Shown here: positions 7,186 through 15,946 of the stretch, in pieces | Numbering within the stretch: position 1 is the first letter of the stretch | Layout of the letters: each line of letters starts with the position of its first letter | Assembly (NCBI RefSeq): GCF_001509475.1 | Contig: NZ_LLZG01000300.1 | Coordinates: 1 to 18,748 of the forward strand | Direction: 5' to 3' | DNA: 18,748 bases | DNA from: Streptomyces regalis | GTDB lineage: Bacteria; Actinomycetota; Actinomycetes; Streptomycetales; Streptomycetaceae | Translations under genes and position numbers: made by a program | The notes under the pieces: generated by a model | Databases searched by the model: none | Told to the model about the DNA's origin: nothing | What the model saw: the letters and a program-made list of their open reading frames with translations, nothing else

Positions 7186-8405
7186 CCAGGCACTCTCACT
7201 TCCACGCCCACCCTCACCCGCCCTGGCCGTACGCCCTCCTCGACACCACGGCCCACCGGCCCGTCCCCTTCCGGCAGTTCGTGCTGAAGGTGCACGGCCG
7301 GTGCAACCTCGACTGCACCTACTGCTACCTCTACCAGGGCCCCGACCACGGCTGGCGCGACCGCCCGGCCCGCACCTCCGAGCGCACGATGCGTCATGCG
7401 GCGGACCGCATCGCCGAGCACGTGCGCACCCACGGCCTCGACGCCATCCGCATCGAACTCCACGGCGGCGAACCCCTCCTCACCGGCCCCGGCCCCGTCC
7501 TCGCCTACGCCCGAGCCGTACGGGAGGCCGCCCCCGCCGGCTGCCGGGTCACCGCCACCGTCCAGACCAACGGCACCCGCCTGACGGCCAAGGCCCTCGA
7601 CCGGCTCGCCGACGCCGGCATCCGGGTCGGCCTCAGTCTCGACGGCGGTCGGGCCGCGCACAACGCCCGTCGGGTCGACCGTGCCGGACGCCCCGCCTGG
7701 CCCGCCGCCCGCGCGGCGGCACAGCGGCTCGCCGCGCGGCCGCAGACGTACGCCGGAATCCTCTGCACGATCGACCTGGCCGTCGATCCGCTGGACGTCT
7801 ACCGCTCGCTCCTCGAACTGAGCCCGCCCGGAGTGGACTTCCTGCTCCCGCACGCCAACTGGGACCGGCCGCCCCCGGGCACGGCCCGCCGGACCCCGGG
7901 GCGGCACCGCCCGCATCCCACCCCCTACGGCGACTGGCTCGCCGCCGTCTTCGACGCCTGGTGGGACGAGGGGCGGCTCAGCACCCGCGTACGGCTGTTC
8001 CAGGAGATCGCGGGGCTGCTGCTCGGCGCGCCCAGCAGGGCCGAGGCCGTGGGGCTGTCACCGGTGGCCGCCGTCGTGGTCGAGACGGACGGCGGCATCG
8101 AGCAGGTCGACTCGCTCAGATCGGCGTACGAGGGCGCCTCGGAGACCGGCCTCGATGTCTTCCGGCACTCCTTCGACCACGCCCTGCGCCATCCCGGCGT
8201 CGCCGCACGGCAGCTGGGGGAGCGGGCGCTGGCCGACGAGTGTCTGGGCTGTCCCGTGGGGAAGGTCTGCGGGGGCGGGAACTACGTGCACCGGTACGCT
8301 CCCGGGACGGGGTTTTTGCACCCCAGCGTCTACTGCGCCGATCTGGAGCGACTCGTCCGGCACATCGCGCACCGGCTGCAGCGGACGTCCCGGAGAAACC
8401 GGTGA
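7182..8405 (+). CDS. fxsB: FxsB-type radical SAM/SPASM peptide maturase
   Basis: The 407-aa enzyme has the radical SAM CxxxCxxC (Cys41, Cys45, Cys48 in RCNLDCTYCYLY), the GGE motif in LHGGEPLL for S-adenosylmethionine binding, and a C-terminal SPASM-type cysteine set (Cys354, Cys357, Cys363, Cys385) that should bind auxiliary iron-sulfur clusters. The segment VVVETDGGIEQVDSL followed by AYEGASETGLDVF is characteristic of FxsB proteins. It should install a cyclophane crosslink on the peptide encoded immediately upstream; the 4-nt ATGA overlap and absent ribosome site indicate coupled synthesis. Many FxsB proteins continue into a C-terminal extension with an HExxH or degenerate metallohydrolase domain; this one stops right after SPASM, so it is the short form. 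The N-terminus is unusually His-rich (residues 4-12). Substrate assignment follows from context and family; the radical SAM call is firm. Confidence 0.92.
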   Translation: MTRHSHFHAHPHPPWPYALLDTTAHRPVPFRQFVLKVHGRCNLDCTYCYLYQGPDHGWRDRPARTSERTMRHAADRIAEHVRTHGLDAIRIELHGGEPLLTGPGPVLAYARAVREAAPAGCRVTATVQTNGTRLTAKALDRLADAGIRVGLSLDGGRAAHNARRVDRAGRPAWPAARAAAQRLAARPQTYAGILCTIDLAVDPLDVYRSLLELSPPGVDFLLPHANWDRPPPGTARRTPGRHRPHPTPYGDWLAAVFDAWWDEGRLSTRVRLFQEIAGLLLGAPSRAEAVGLSPVAAVVVETDGGIEQVDSLRSAYEGASETGLDVFRHSFDHALRHPGVAARQLGERALADECLGCPVGKVCGGGNYVHRYAPGTGFLHPSVYCADLERLVRHIAHRLQRTSRRNR

Positions 8406-8433
8406 CCCGAACCATGCTCAACTTGGCACCTCT

Positions 8434-8464
8434 GGAACCGATTTGACGCACAATTGAATAACCT
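8434..8464 (+). promoter_or_regulatory. Candidate promoter upstream of the FxsT-like gene
   Basis: The 131-bp gap between the maturase and the FxsT-like gene contains the most AT-rich patch of this part of the window (about 8440-8463). It holds a TAnnnT -10-like hexamer (TAACCT, 8459-8464) with GGAACC (8434-8439) 19 bp upstream, and a separate TTGACG (8443-8448) that is too close to act as its -35. No single sigma class fits well. The AT-rich island and the gap itself suggest that the last gene has its own promoter, but the exact elements are uncertain. Confidence 0.3.
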
Positions 8465-8482
8465 GTGCGCAGTCGTGACCAG

Positions 8483-8527
8483 GTTCAGTCGAGCCAGGTC
8501 CAGGCGAGCCAAGTCCAGTCGAGGGAG
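8483..8527 (+). repeat. Three imperfect 15-bp tandem repeats in the leader of the FxsT-like gene
   Basis: Three consecutive 15-nt units lie at 8483-8497 (GTTCAGTCGAGCCAG), 8498-8512 (GTCCAGGCGAGCCAA) and 8513-8527 (GTCCAGTCGAGGGAG). The third unit ends in GAGGGAG, which serves as the ribosome site for the ATG at 8537. If translation instead began at GTG 8465, the repeats would be coding and in frame (VQSSQ, VQASQ, VQSRE), because 15 nt is five codons. Confidence 0.8.
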
Positions 8528-8536
8528 AACGGCGAG

Positions 8537-11497
8537 ATGGCGGCGGAACTCGGACATGTCACGGTGGTCTTCGCCGGGCAGAGCGAGTCCTGGGCCAAGT
8601 GGATCGACCACCAGATCCGGGGCGCGGGACGAGGCACCACGCTGATCAGGTGGAACCCGCTGCGCCGCCCGCCGACCGCCGAGGCGTTCACCGACCTGCT
8701 GAGCGCGCCGGGCCGCGTCCTGCTTGTGATCGACGACTGGCACGAACGCCTGGGCAACGAGCGGTTCGAGGCCTGGGCCCAGGCCCTGCGGCAGGTGATG
8801 CCGGCGTACGAGGACCGGATCGCCGCCGTGAGCATCACCGCCCGGCCCATGCCCGAGGCCGTCATCACCCTGGCCCCCGTCGAACTACGCGGCCTGCGGC
8901 CCGAGGTGGCGCGCAGCCGGGTCCTGGAATGCGCGGGCATACCCGCTCCGGGCACGCTGATCGACCTCAGCCGCGGCCCCCGGTTCCCCGACGACCCGCC
9001 GGACGTCTGGCAGGTCCCGCGCCGCAACCGCCGCTTCATCGGCCGCACCGAACTGCTGGAGAAGGTCTACGGCGCCTTCTCCGCCGCCGGAGACGACGGC
9101 GCCGCCGTGGCGCTGCTCGGCCCCGGCGGCTTCGGCAAGACCCAGCTCGCCCTGGAATACGTCCACCGGTTCGCAGGCGAGTACGACATCGTCTGGTGGG
9201 TCAACGCCGCCCAGCGCGTCACCGCCCGCCAGCAGTTCGCCGACCTCGCGCCCGCCCTGGACCTGCGTGACTCCGGCGACCTCGGGTCCACCATCACGGC
9301 CGTACGCCGTGAACTCGACCGCACCGCGCGGCCCTGGCTGCTCGTCCTGGACGGCGCCGGCGACCCGGAGCGGCTGGACGGCCTCGTGCCCGAAGGACGC
9401 GGCCATGTCCTCGTCACCACCCACCGCAGCGAGTGGGGCGCCCACGCCGAGACCATCGCCGTACCGGCCTTCGAACGCCGCGAGAGCGTCGCCTTCGTCG
9501 AGCGCCGCACGGCACGCCTCAGCGACACCCAGGCCGCGCGCCTCGCCGAGGCCGTGGAGGACATGCCCCTGCTGCTCGACCAGACGGCCGCCTGGCTGGA
9601 CATCAACCCGACCGTGCCGGTCGACGACTACATCCGGGACATCCGCGACGGCCGCCCGGACCGCTTCGGTGTCATGGCCTCCGGCCAGTACCCGCAGAGC
9701 TTCGAGGTCGCCTGGGCGAAGCTCGTCAACACCCTGCGCGAAGGCTCGGAGAACGCCTGGCAGCTGCTCAATCTGCTCGTCTGCTTCTCGCACGACGTGG
9801 TGCCGGTACGGCTGCTGCAGACCGCCCGGCACGGCGACCTGCCCGCCGAACTGGTCGAGCTGATCGCCGAGCCCAGCACCTGGAACACCGCCCTGCGCCG
9901 GCTGTCCGAGATCACCTCCATGCGGATCGAGTACGAACCCGGGCCGCGGATGGACTCCCAGACCGTCGGCACGCTGCGCATGCACCGCCTCTTCCACCGC
10001 TTCGTACGGTCCATCCAGTCGCCCGCCGACGCCGAGCGCTACTCGGCCGCCGCCCGCAAGGTCCTCGTCTCCGCCGACCCGCGCGACTCCTCCTCGGCCG
10101 GCAACTGGGCCCGGTACGCCGCCCTCATCCCGCACCTGGAACCCTCCGGTGCCCTGGAGTCGGCCGACGACGACGCGCGCGAGCTCGTCCTCAACTGCAT
10201 CGAGTACCTGCGGATGCGGGGCGAGTACCACGACGGCTGGTGGCTCAGCCGCACAGCGGTGCAGCACTGGCGGGCCACCTCCGGCGACACCGACCGCTCG
10301 GTGCTCGTCGCCGTCCACCAGCTCGCCAACATGCTGCGCCGGCTGGGGAAGTACCCGGAGGCGGAGAGCGTCGGCCGCGAGATCCTCGGGCGCCTCGAAC
10401 GCGCCGACGACGTACGGCCCATCGAGGTGATCCGAGCCAGGGACGGTCTCGGCGGCACCCTCATGGCGCTCGGCCGCTACCCGGAGGCCCGCGCCCTGTT
10501 CGAGGAGGCCGCGGCGAGCGCCGCCGCGGAGCTCGGCGGCGAGCAGGTGCCACGCACCCTCGCCATCCGCAGCAACCTCGCCGTCGCCCTCGGCCTCCAG
10601 GGTCACTACACCGAGTCGCTCGCCCTGCACCGCAAGGTCTTCGAGGCCCGCGTGGAAGTACTCGGCGGACGCGACGCCCTCACCCTCAACTCCGCGCTGC
10701 GCGCCGCCTGGATGCTGCGCCTGCTCGGCAGCTACCGGGAGGCGCTGGCCATCCAGGGCCACAACTCCCGCGTCCACAGCCAGGTCCTGGACCGCACCCA
10801 CAGCCAGACCCTGCTCGCCGAGCACAACCTCGCCCTGTGCGCCCGCCGGGTCGGGGACCTGCAGTTCGCGCACGCCATGCTGCGCGGGGTCCGCGAGAAG
10901 CTGATCCGCCGCCGCGGCCCGCTGCACCCCGAGACACTGATGGTGTCCTGCGACTACGCGATGCTGCTGCGCGACCTGGAGCGCACCGAGGAGGCCAGGG
11001 ACCTGGCCGAGGCCACCGCCACCCACTACGCCGCCCAGCTGGGCGAGCGCCACCCGTACGCGATCGGAGCGCGGGACAACGTCGCCACCGTCATGCGCGA
11101 CATGGGCGAGAAGCGGGCCGCGCTGGAGCTGTCCCGGCAGACCGCGCGGCAGATGCGGCGAGCGGTCGGCCGGGACCACCCCTGGGCCATCGGCTGCGCC
11201 AAGAACGAGGTCGCCGCACTCGCATCCGTGGGCGACGCCGACGCCGCGGCCGCCCTGGGCCGGGAGAGCGCCGACCGCTCCGCCCGCGTCCTCGGCGACG
11301 CGCACATCCTCACCATCAGCCTGCGCGCCGGGCTGGCGCTGGACCTGGCCGAGCTGGGAGAACACGCGGAGGCCGAGAGCCTGCACCAGGACGCGGTCGC
11401 CCGGCTCACCTCACTCCTCGGCGCCGACCACCCGCACACCCGCAACATCCTCGAACGGCACCGCCCCTACTGGGACTTCGAGCCCCAGCCCATCTGA
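8537..11497 (+). CDS. fxsT: FxsT-type protein: TIR-like domain, NB-ARC-like ATPase, TPR repeats
   Basis: Starting at ATG 8537 (ribosome site GAGGGAG, 8521-8527), the product is 986 aa. Residues about 7-135 look TIR-like (HVTVVFAGQSESWAKWID, then VLLVIDDWHERL). A STAND-type NTPase follows, with Walker A GPGGFGKTQ (195-203) and Walker B LLVLDGAGDP (Asp272). The second half (about 560-980) is a long run of tetratricopeptide repeats with recurring HPxxxxxRDN-like turns (HPETLMVS, HPYAIGARDN, HPWAIGCAKN, HPHTRNIL). This architecture matches the FxSxx-COOH system TPR protein (FxsT) that accompanies FxsA/FxsB. By analogy with other STAND proteins, ligand binding to the TPRs would drive ATP-dependent oligomerisation and the N-terminal domain would signal or act. 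Whether the TIR-like domain retains NADase activity cannot be told here. An alternative GTG start at 8465 would add 24 residues made largely of the tandem repeat; it lacks a ribosome site and is less likely. Confidence 0.9.
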   Translation: MAAELGHVTVVFAGQSESWAKWIDHQIRGAGRGTTLIRWNPLRRPPTAEAFTDLLSAPGRVLLVIDDWHERLGNERFEAWAQALRQVMPAYEDRIAAVSITARPMPEAVITLAPVELRGLRPEVARSRVLECAGIPAPGTLIDLSRGPRFPDDPPDVWQVPRRNRRFIGRTELLEKVYGAFSAAGDDGAAVALLGPGGFGKTQLALEYVHRFAGEYDIVWWVNAAQRVTARQQFADLAPALDLRDSGDLGSTITAVRRELDRTARPWLLVLDGAGDPERLDGLVPEGRGHVLVTTHRSEWGAHAETIAVPAFERRESVAFVERRTARLSDTQAARLAEAVEDMPLLLDQTAAWLDINPTVPVDDYIRDIRDGRPDRFGVMASGQYPQSFEVAWAKLVNTLREGSENAWQLLNLLVCFSHDVVPVRLLQTARHGDLPAELVELIAEPSTWNTALRRLSEITSMRIEYEPGPRMDSQTVGTLRMHRLFHRFVRSIQSPADAERYSAAARKVLVSADPRDSSSAGNWARYAALIPHLEPSGALESADDDARELVLNCIEYLRMRGEYHDGWWLSRTAVQHWRATSGDTDRSVLVAVHQLANMLRRLGKYPEAESVGREILGRLERADDVRPIEVIRARDGLGGTLMALGRYPEARALFEEAAASAAAELGGEQVPRTLAIRSNLAVALGLQGHYTESLALHRKVFEARVEVLGGRDALTLNSALRAAWMLRLLGSYREALAIQGHNSRVHSQVLDRTHSQTLLAEHNLALCARRVGDLQFAHAMLRGVREKLIRRRGPLHPETLMVSCDYAMLLRDLERTEEARDLAEATATHYAAQLGERHPYAIGARDNVATVMRDMGEKRAALELSRQTARQMRRAVGRDHPWAIGCAKNEVAALASVGDADAAAALGRESADRSARVLGDAHILTISLRAGLALDLAELGEHAEAESLHQDAVARLTSLLGADHPHTRNILERHRPYWDFEPQPI

Positions 11498-11527
11498 GCG
11501 GCGCCCGGCGGGACGGCTCCGCGGCTC

Positions 11528-11710
11528 CTAGACGTCGTCGTCCTCGTCGTCCAGCCGGGCCAGCCACGTCGCCAGCCGCTCCACCGGCACCTCGAAGTCC
11601 GGGTTCAGATCGACGAAGGTGCGCAGCTGCTCGGCCAGCCACTCGAAGGTGATCTCCTCCTCGCCGCGCCGCTTCTCCAGTTCTTCGATGCCTCGGTCGG
11701 TGAAGTACAT
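11528..11710 (-). CDS. Small conserved actinobacterial protein (DUF6104-like)
   Basis: The 60-aa product from ATG 11710 begins MYFTDRGIEELEKRRGEEE, continues FEWLAEQLRTFVDLNPDFE and ends in a strongly acidic DDEDDDV tail. This is a small soluble protein that I recognise as widespread in Streptomyces and provisionally match to DUF6104; no function is known. The frame stays open to a GTG at 11743, which would add 11 residues, but the ATG gives the conserved-looking N-terminus. It converges on the FxsT-like gene with only 30 bp between stops (11498-11527), and so marks the junction between the accessory cassette and the conserved minus-strand block. A terminator hairpin separates it from Kgd, so it needs its own promoter, which I could not identify. 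Confidence 0.82.
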   Translation of the reverse strand: MYFTDRGIEELEKRRGEEEITFEWLAEQLRTFVDLNPDFEVPVERLATWLARLDDEDDDV

Positions 11711-11777
11711 GACCTGAGGATATGTCCTGCTCGGCGCGGACACCCCCGTGGGTCACAACCGGCCGGCCGTGAATGCC

Positions 11778-11822
11778 ACAAGGCCCGGGTCCCCGTCACA
11801 CGGACGGGAACCCGGGCCTTGT
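11778..11822 (-). terminator. Strong terminator hairpin downstream of kgd
   Basis: ACAAGGCCCGGGT (11778-11790) and its exact reverse complement ACCCGGGCCTTGT (11810-11822) enclose a spacer whose CCCGTC / GACGGG segments extend the stem almost to the loop, with one or two offsets. The structure starts about 21 nt after the kgd stop codon and has no long U-tract, as is typical of Streptomyces. It should terminate kgd transcription and insulate the small DUF6104-like gene from read-through. Confidence 0.88.
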
Positions 11823-11843
11823 CGGTCAGACCCGTGCCGAGGC

Positions 11844-14800
11844 TCAGGCCTCGAACACCTCACGGACCAGCTGCTCCTGCTCGGCCTGGTGCCGCTTGGC
11901 GGAACCGACAGCCGGGGACGAGCCGTGCGGACGCGAGATGCGGCGCAGGCGCTCGCCGTGCGGGATGTCGGCGCCGACCGCCAGGTCGAGGTGGTCGATC
12001 AGGTTGAGCGCGATGAACGGCCACGCACCCTGGTTCGCCGGCTCCTCCTGGGCCCACAGGTACTTCTCGGCGTTCGCGTACTTGGCGATCTCGGCCTGGA
12101 TCTCGGCACCCGGCAGCGGGTACAGGCGCTCGATGCGGATGATCGCCGTGTCCGTGACGCCGCGCTTCTGACGCTCGGCCTCAAGGTCGTAGTACAGCTT
12201 GCCGGCCACGAACACCACCTTGCGGACCGCGGCCGGGTCGACCGTGGCGTCGCCGATGACGGGGCGGAACTGACCCGACGTGAACTCCTCCGTCTTCGAC
12301 GCGGCGGCCTTGAGGCGCAGCATCGACTTCGGGGTGAAGACCACCAGCGGCTTGTGGTGCGGGTTGTGCACCTGCCACCGCAGGAGGTGGAAGTAGTTCG
12401 ACGGGAGGGTCGGCATGGCGACCGTCATGTTGTTCTGCGCGCACAGCTGCAGGAACCGCTCGACACGGGCCGAGGAGTGGTCCGGGCCCTGGCCCTCGTA
12501 GCCGTGCGGGAGGAGCAGCGTGACGCCGGACAGCTGGCCCCACTTCTGCTCCGCCGCCGAGATGTACTCGTCGACCACCGTCTGCGCGCCGTTGACGAAG
12601 TCGCCGAACTGCGCCTCCCACATCACGAGCGCGTCGGGGCGGGCCAGCGAGTAGCCGTACTCGAAGCCCATGACCGCGTACTCGGACAGGAGGGAGTTGT
12701 AGACGTTGTAGCGCGCCTGGTCCTCGGCGAGGTACTGGAGCGGGGTGTACTCCTCGCCCGTCTCGCGGTTGATGAGGACCGCGTGACGCTGGCCGAAGGT
12801 GCCGCGCTGGGAGTCCTGGCCGGACAGGCGGACCGGGGTGCCCTCCAGGAGGAGGGAGCCGACCGCGAGCGTCTCGCCCATGCCCCAGTCGATCGTGCCG
12901 TCCTCGACCATCGTCGCCCGGCGCTGCAGCTGCGGCAGCAGACGCGGGTGGACGTGGAAGGTGTCGGGGATGTTGACCTGGGACTCGGCGATCCGCTTCA
13001 CGACCTCCGAGGAGATCGCGGTGTGCACGGCGACCGGGAACTCCGCCTGCGGGTCCGACACCGGTCCCGCAGCCGGCTGGGCCGAGACGGCCTCGCGGAC
13101 CTCCGTGAAGACCTTCTCCAGCTGGCCCTGGTAGTCCTGCAGCGCCTGCTCGGCCTCTTCCAGGGTGATGTCGCCGCGACCGATCAGGGACTCGGTGTAG
13201 AGCTTGCGCACCGAGCGCTTCTTGTCGATCAGGTCGTACATCAGCGGCTGGGTGAAGGCCGGGTTGTCCGACTCGTTGTGACCACGGCGGCGGTAGCAGA
13301 TGAGGTCGATCACCACGTCCTTGTTGAACGCCTGGCGGAACTCGAAGGCCAGACGGGCCACGCGGACCACGGCCTCCGGGTCGTCGCCGTTCACGTGGAA
13401 GATCGGGGCCTCGATCATCCTCGCCACGTCCGTCGCGTACATCGACGAGCGGGAGGACTCCGGGGCGGCCGTGAAGCCGACCTGGTTGTTGATGACGATG
13501 TGGACCGTGCCGCCCGTGCGGTAACCGCGCAGCTGCGACATGTTCAGGGTCTCGGCCACCACGCCCTGGCCCGCGAAGGCCGCGTCACCGTGCAGGGCGA
13601 CCGGCAGGACCGTGAAGTCCGTGCCGCCCTTGTTGATGATGTCCTGCTTGGCGCGTGCGATGCCCTCGATGACCGGGTCGACCGTCTCCAGGTGGGACGG
13701 GTTGGCGGCCAGCGAGACCGTGATCTGCTCGCCGTCCAGGCCCGTGAAGATGCCCTGGGCGCCCAGGTGGTACTTCACGTCGCCGGAGCCGTGCATCGAC
13801 TTCGGGTCGAGGTTGCCCTCGAACTCGCGGAAGATCTGGGCGTACGACTTGCCGACGATGTTGGCGAGCACGTTCAGGCGGCCGCGGTGGGCCATGCCGA
13901 TGACGACCTCGTCCAGGCGGGACTCGGCGGCCGAGTCCAGCACCGCGTCGAGCAGCGGGATGACGGACTCGCCGCCCTCCAGGGAGAAGCGCTTCTGGCC
14001 GACGTACTTCGTCTGCAGGAAGGTCTCGAAGGCCTCCGCCGCGTTCAGCCGGCGCAGGATGCGCAGCTGCTCCTCGCGCTCCGGCTTGGTGTGCGGGCGC
14101 TCGATGCGGTCCTGGATCCACTTGCGCTGCTTGGGGTCCTGGATGTGCATGAACTCGATGCCGGTGGTGCGGCAGTACGAGTCGCGCAGCACGCCGAGGA
14201 TGTCGCGCAGCTTCATCAGGGACTTGCCGGAGAAGCCGCCGACGGCGAACTCGCGCTCCAGGTCCCACAGGGTGAGGCCGTGCTCGGTGATGTCCAGGTC
14301 GGGGTGCTTGCGCTGGCGGTACTCCAGCGGGTCGGTGTCGGCCATGACGTGGCCGCGGACCCGGTAGGAGTGGATCAGCTCGAAGACGCGCGCGGCCTTG
14401 GTGACGTCGTCGTCGTGCGAGGCGTCGATGTCCTTGAGCCAGCGGACCGGCTCGTAGGGGATGCGCAGGGCCTCGAAGATCTCGTCGTAGAAGTTGCTCT
14501 CGCCGAGGAGGAGGTTCGCGACGATCCGCAGGAACTCGCCGGAGGCGGCGCCCTGGATGACCCGGTGGTCGTAGGTCGACGTGAGCGTCATGACCTTCGA
14601 GATGCCGAGCTTGTTCAGGGTGTCCTGGGAGGTGCCCTGGAACTCCGCCGGGTAGTCCATGGAGCCGACGCCCATGATCACCGACTGGCCGGGCATCAGG
14701 CGCGGCACCGAGTGGACGGTGCCGAGGCCGCCGGGGTTGGTCAGGGAGACCGTCACGCCGGTGAAGTCGTCCATGCCCAGCTTGCCGTCGCGGGCGCGGC

Positions 14801-15665
14801 GGACGATGTCCTCGTAGGCCTGCCAGAACTCGAAGAAGTTGAGGGTCTCGGCCTTCTTGATGCCCGCGACGACCAGCTGGCGGTCGCCGTTGGGCTTGAC
14901 CAGGTCGATGGCGAGGCCGAAGTTGATGTGCTCCGGCTTGACCAGGGTCGGCTTGCCGTCCTTCTCCGCGAAGGAGTAGTTCATCGACGGCATGGCCTTG
15001 ATGGCCTGCACCATCGCGTAGCCGATGAGGTGGGTGAAGGAGATCTTCCCGCCCCGGGCGCGCTTCAGGTGGTTGTTGATGACGATGCGGTTGTCGAAGA
15101 GCAGCTTCACCGGGACCGCGCGCACGGACGTGGCCGTGGGCACCTCCAGGGAGGCGTTCATGTTCTTCGCGACCGCAGCGGACGGGCCGCGCAGCGTCAC
15201 GAACTCGGGACCCTCGGCGGCGGCAGCAGCGGGCTCGGCCTTCTTCGGCTGAGCGGGCTTCGCGGCCGGCGCGGGCGCGGCGGGCTTCGCCGCAGCCGGG
15301 GCCGGAGCCGGGGCGGCAGGCGCGGCAGCCGCGGGCTTCGGGGCCGCGGGAGCCGGCGCGGGGGCCGGCGGAGCTGCAGGCGCGGCCGGAGCAGCCGGGG
15401 CAGCGGCGGGAGCCGCTGGAGCCGTGGTGGTCCCTGCGGCCCCCGCGGCCGCAGTACCCGCCGGAGCCGAGGCGGCGGGCGCTCCCGGCTTGTAGTCGGC
15501 GAAGAAGTCCCACCAGGCTCGGTCCACCGAATTGGGGTCCTGGAGGTACTGCTGATAGATCTCGTCGACGAGCCACTCGTTCGGACCGAACGCGGCCGCG
15601 GGGTTCTTCCCCGCTTGGTCGGTGTCGGTCGAGATGCTCGAGTTACTGGGGGACTGTGGCGACAC
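11844..15665 (-). CDS. kgd: Multifunctional 2-oxoglutarate decarboxylase / dehydrogenase E1 with fused E2-type succinyltransferase domain
   Basis: This 1273-aa TCA-cycle enzyme decarboxylates 2-oxoglutarate with thiamine diphosphate and, in actinobacteria, combines E1 with an E2-like acyltransferase domain in one chain. In order: N-terminal OGDH segment ([19 protein letters not shown]); a roughly 90-residue Ala/Pro linker (60-152; 15210-15488); an acyltransferase domain with DHRVIQGA (His367, with Gln371 in place of the usual Asp of E2 enzymes, as I recall for actinobacterial Kgd); and the E1 region with [34 protein letters not shown] and [12 protein letters not shown]. The frame is open to 15833, but GTG 15665 gives the expected [10 protein letters not shown] start, with GGAAGAGGG 11 nt upstream. 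There is no lipoyl domain, so a separate lipoylated partner is needed. Length is usual for the family and nothing suggests disruption. A terminator follows the stop. Confidence 0.97.
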   Translation of the reverse strand: MSPQSPSNSSISTDTDQAGKNPAAAFGPNEWLVDEIYQQYLQDPNSVDRAWWDFFADYKPGAPAASAPAGTAAAGAAGTTTAPAAPAAAPAAPAAPAAPPAPAPAPAAPKPAAAAPAAPAPAPAAAKPAAPAPAAKPAQPKKAEPAAAAAEGPEFVTLRGPSAAVAKNMNASLEVPTATSVRAVPVKLLFDNRIVINNHLKRARGGKISFTHLIGYAMVQAIKAMPSMNYSFAEKDGKPTLVKPEHINFGLAIDLVKPNGDRQLVVAGIKKAETLNFFEFWQAYEDIVRRARDGKLGMDDFTGVTVSLTNPGGLGTVHSVPRLMPGQSVIMGVGSMDYPAEFQGTSQDTLNKLGISKVMTLTSTYDHRVIQGAASGEFLRIVANLLLGESNFYDEIFEALRIPYEPVRWLKDIDASHDDDVTKAARVFELIHSYRVRGHVMADTDPLEYRQRKHPDLDITEHGLTLWDLEREFAVGGFSGKSLMKLRDILGVLRDSYCRTTGIEFMHIQDPKQRKWIQDRIERPHTKPEREEQLRILRRLNAAEAFETFLQTKYVGQKRFSLEGGESVIPLLDAVLDSAAESRLDEVVIGMAHRGRLNVLANIVGKSYAQIFREFEGNLDPKSMHGSGDVKYHLGAQGIFTGLDGEQITVSLAANPSHLETVDPVIEGIARAKQDIINKGGTDFTVLPVALHGDAAFAGQGVVAETLNMSQLRGYRTGGTVHIVINNQVGFTAAPESSRSSMYATDVARMIEAPIFHVNGDDPEAVVRVARLAFEFRQAFNKDVVIDLICYRRRGHNESDNPAFTQPLMYDLIDKKRSVRKLYTESLIGRGDITLEEAEQALQDYQGQLEKVFTEVREAVSAQPAAGPVSDPQAEFPVAVHTAISSEVVKRIAESQVNIPDTFHVHPRLLPQLQRRATMVEDGTIDWGMGETLAVGSLLLEGTPVRLSGQDSQRGTFGQRHAVLINRETGEEYTPLQYLAEDQARYNVYNSLLSEYAVMGFEYGYSLARPDALVMWEAQFGDFVNGAQTVVDEYISAAEQKWGQLSGVTLLLPHGYEGQGPDHSSARVERFLQLCAQNNMTVAMPTLPSNYFHLLRWQVHNPHHKPLVVFTPKSMLRLKAAASKTEEFTSGQFRPVIGDATVDPAAVRKVVFVAGKLYYDLEAERQKRGVTDTAIIRIERLYPLPGAEIQAEIAKYANAEKYLWAQEEPANQGAWPFIALNLIDHLDLAVGADIPHGERLRRISRPHGSSPAVGSAKRHQAEQEQLVREVFEA

Positions 15666-15946
15666 GGCGGCAACCGCCCTCTTCCGCTTCACAAGGTGAT
15701 GGACAGCGGGAATAAAGGCTACGCCCCTATGGCCGGGAAGGTCAGGCTGAGCAAGGTCATCGTCGCGTAAGTCACATCGGAAAGCGTGTTTCGTGCCTGG
15801 AAATGGCGGGAAACAAGCGAGGTTCCGCTTCATCCGGGAAGGCGCGACCGCGGCCCGGCACGCCCATGGCGCGGGGCTCTACCTGATCACACGTGTCCGT
15901 CAGCCAGGACAGACGTCGATCTTGGTGCTCCGCTTCGAACTTTACG
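15666..15946 (-). promoter_or_regulatory. Intergenic region upstream of kgd (probable kgd promoter)
   Basis: These 281 bp separate kgd from the upstream sensor kinase gene, both on the minus strand. A TAnnnT hexamer (TAGCCT, read from 15721 to 15716) lies about 50 bp before the kgd start and is a candidate -10; no convincing -35 accompanies it. A short perfect repeat AAGCG / CGCTT (15815-15819, 15826-15830) is too small to call a terminator. No gene is supported in this stretch. Confidence 0.3.

Noticed and set aside
8483..8527. CRISPR-like array
   Set aside because: The units are directly contiguous 15-mers without spacers, and no cas gene is present.
8465..8536. Upstream GTG start extending the FxsT-like protein by 24 residues
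   Set aside because: The extension is made mostly of the 15-bp repeat, no ribosome site precedes GTG 8465, and ATG 8537 has a well-placed GAGGGAG. It is kept as a less likely alternative.
11498..11530. Possible convergent terminator between the FxsT-like and DUF6104-like genes
   Set aside because: GC-rich with partial GAGC/GCTC pairing only; no stem long enough to call was found.
11748..15770. 1340-codon plus-strand open frame antisense to kgd
   Set aside because: It mirrors kgd codon for codon. Its predicted protein is an Asp/Val/Leu/Arg/Gly-rich composition artefact with a low-complexity Gly/Arg/Ser tract opposite the Ala/Pro linker, and no domain is recognisable. High-GC third-position bias keeps the opposite frame free of stops.
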